The position numbers were made by a program, and so were the translations under genes. Below the pieces are notes generated by a model. That model did not search any database, was not told where the DNA came from, and saw only the letters and a list, made by a program, of their open reading frames with translations. Of a stretch of DNA of 64,000 bases, positions 62,480-64,000 are shown piece after piece; positions within the stretch are counted from its first letter, which is position 1; the number at the start of each line of letters is the position of its first letter. Source of the stretch: Agapetus fuscipes (taxonomy: Eukaryota > Arthropoda > Insecta > Trichoptera > Glossosomatidae); contig OX637332.1 in NCBI GenBank assembly GCA_951799405.1, positions 4,965,001 to 5,029,000 on the forward strand, given 5' to 3'.

Positions 62480-63165
62480 GTAAGCACATTCAATTGCTTG
62501 TTTTATACTGTTCTGTAAGATCTTAAATTTCATTTTAATGTAACAACTAATACTAACCAGCTGTTAAAAAATGCTAAAACATTACAATGTCATTCCTGGT
62601 TTCAGCTGTCATACCATTGAGGTGTCATACCCTAAAATTCAAATTGAAAATAAAAAATGCGTTCTATTTTGTGAACACATGAAAAGATTTAAAAATAATG
62701 CCTATGAATATGAAATTTGAATTAGGAATAAAAACTTGAACAACCTGAAAAAGAAAAAATAGATATTTAAAAATGTCAAAATTTGAATGAGAACAATATC
62801 AATCGCCATTTCCTCTCAGTGTCTCAAAACAAAAGCAACGCCACACACACCACAGCACTGCGCAGCTAACGGCCCTGCAACCGGACATGGACAACTGCCA
62901 CATCACCAACACCTCTGCGGCACTATAACAAGTGTCATAGACCCTTAGAGTCTCTCGAATCTAGGGAGTCTCCCGCATAGGCTTTCTTAAAAAATAAAAA
63001 TAATAAAGTGAAAATATTTTCAACCTATTTATGCTCTCATTTCCTTTATTGCTCCAGTTTTTATTATACAGAATACTAAGTTGGCGTGTAAAAACTTACT
63101 GATGTAAGTTTCATCGCAATCTGTTCAGTAGTTTACGAGTCATACATACATCCGTTTGATTTTAT
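62480..63165. other. Intron 43, first part
   Basis: 62905-62998 repeats the extra 3' block of the SINE-A at 1505 (AACACCTCTGCGGCACTATA, ATCTAGGGAGTCTCC). The rest is unrecognised. Confidence 0.5.
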
Positions 63166-63784
63166 ACATTACTAGCTTAGCCGGCAAACGTTGTTCTGCC
63201 ACGTACATAATTTTAAGTGAATATTTTAGTTTTTAAAGAAAAATAGCATATGTAGGTATTGTGAGTGTGTTAGAATGAGATGTCTAAACAAAGAGAAAAA
63301 AGGAGTGCTGTAGATGATAACCGAATAAATATTTTTTTGTTACATGAAGATGGAGGTGTTCTGAAAACGCTATTAACGATTAAAAAATAACAATCAAAGT
63401 GGTATAAGACAAAGTTTGAACTTTTTATTTTTACAAAGATTGAAAAAATTGCCAATCATGAAATTCTTAATTTAATGTATTTCATTAAAGCACCTGGCAT
63501 ATTCATTGCTTGATCTCTTAACACAAAAAAATATGTACGGGCAGATGATCGGAAGAACGATACGTTTACTCTTTGTTTTACTCTTGAAAAGTTGAATTCG
63601 AAACTGACAGAAGAAATCTGTGTACGCTCTTCTTAATCATATGGCTGTATGAAATATACTTGTTGTCCGATTCTGATACAAATCAAAAAGCATACAAAAT
63701 TTCATGAGGATCCGTAAAGCCGTTTCGGAGGAGTTTGACCACAAACATTTAGAGGCGAGAATTTTATATATAAGATGTAGATTA
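63166..63784. mobile_element. Eroded dispersed repeat
   Basis: CATTACTAGCTTAGCCGGCAAACG, TTGTTCTGCCACG and ATGAGGATCCGTAAAGCCGT, CGAGAATTTTATATATAAGA (quoted in parts) are text I know from widespread insect repeats, probably LINE-derived; class not assigned. The short minus frame at 63270-63455 looks accidental. Confidence 0.45.
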
Positions 63785-64000
63785 TGTAATCAATAATCTA
63801 TAATCCAAGCTGCAAAGATATGTTTACATTTAAGGCTCATATTAAATGCATGCCCACAGACAGGCACATGTAGGTTCGCGCCTACACATTCTGCATGCGT
63901 GCATACAAATAAACAAAACCTCACATGAACATAAACCTTGCAATTCCTGCCGCCTTTCCCTGAAACCCCGGGTGGCATTGGCAAAAGTGAACCAATTTTT
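63785..64000 (-). mobile_element. GATTA-LINE 3' end, cut by window edge
   Basis: (TATAATC) tail, AAGCTGCAAAGATATG; same diverged subfamily as 5424-5690 (GCCCACAGACAGGCACATG, CGCGCCTACACATTCTGC). Confidence 0.88.

Overview
The window is a piece of an animal nuclear genome, most likely from an insect. It is AT-rich, has GT-AG introns, tRNA-derived SINEs, several LINE types, a Penelope-like element, hAT and mariner derivatives, and a few (CCTAA) units of the arthropod telomere type. I cannot name the species.

Only one host gene is visible, on the + strand and spanning almost the whole window: an axonemal dynein heavy chain, best matched (from memory of the family) to DNAH6, a single-headed inner-arm dynein. 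I place 43 consecutive exons (61-62479), all with AG/GT borders and matching phases, giving about 2,755 codons. They run from the end of the linker through AAA1 (exons 5-9), AAA2 (10-13), AAA3 (14-18), AAA4 (19-23), the stalk and microtubule-binding domain (24-28), AAA5 (29-32), AAA6 (33-39) and into the C-terminal domain (40-43). The N-terminal tail and the last few hundred residues lie outside. A 200-N gap in exon 4 appears to be a scaffolding artefact. AAA4 has Arg in place of the Walker A Lys.

The introns are dense in mobile DNA. (1) 'GATTA-LINE': a non-LTR element whose 3' end (about 250 bp beginning CCTTGACTTATAGG and ending CTTAG(ATTAG)n) occurs more than 30 times on both strands; longer copies prove it is the 3' end of a reverse-transcriptase element. 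(2) Three tRNA-derived SINE families, here called A, B and C. (3) A Penelope-like element (33.84-38.66 kb) with RT and GIY-YIG domains, inverted terminal arms and hammerhead-ribozyme-like motifs. (4) Short stand-alone elements with hammerhead-like cores, some palindromic and with target-site duplications. (5) Jockey- and CR1-like LINE pieces, hAT and other MITEs, a solo LTR, and a mariner relic. Nested insertions with target duplications give a relative history, e.g. a CR1-like piece inside a GATTA-LINE inside the Penelope-like element.

Region by region: 0-13 kb linker to AAA2 exons with old repeats; 13.7-20 kb a repeat-filled intron with a tandem LINE-tail array and a segmental duplication; 20-33.8 kb AAA2-AAA4; 33.8-40.4 kb the Penelope nest; 40-57 kb AAA4 to AAA6; 57-64 kb C-terminal exons with a young LINE copy and a run of five tandem 5' splice sites. 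The points most worth a second look are the hammerhead-like palindromic elements, the tandem in-frame splice donors after exon 40, and a 95-bp-arm near-perfect hairpin in intron 32.
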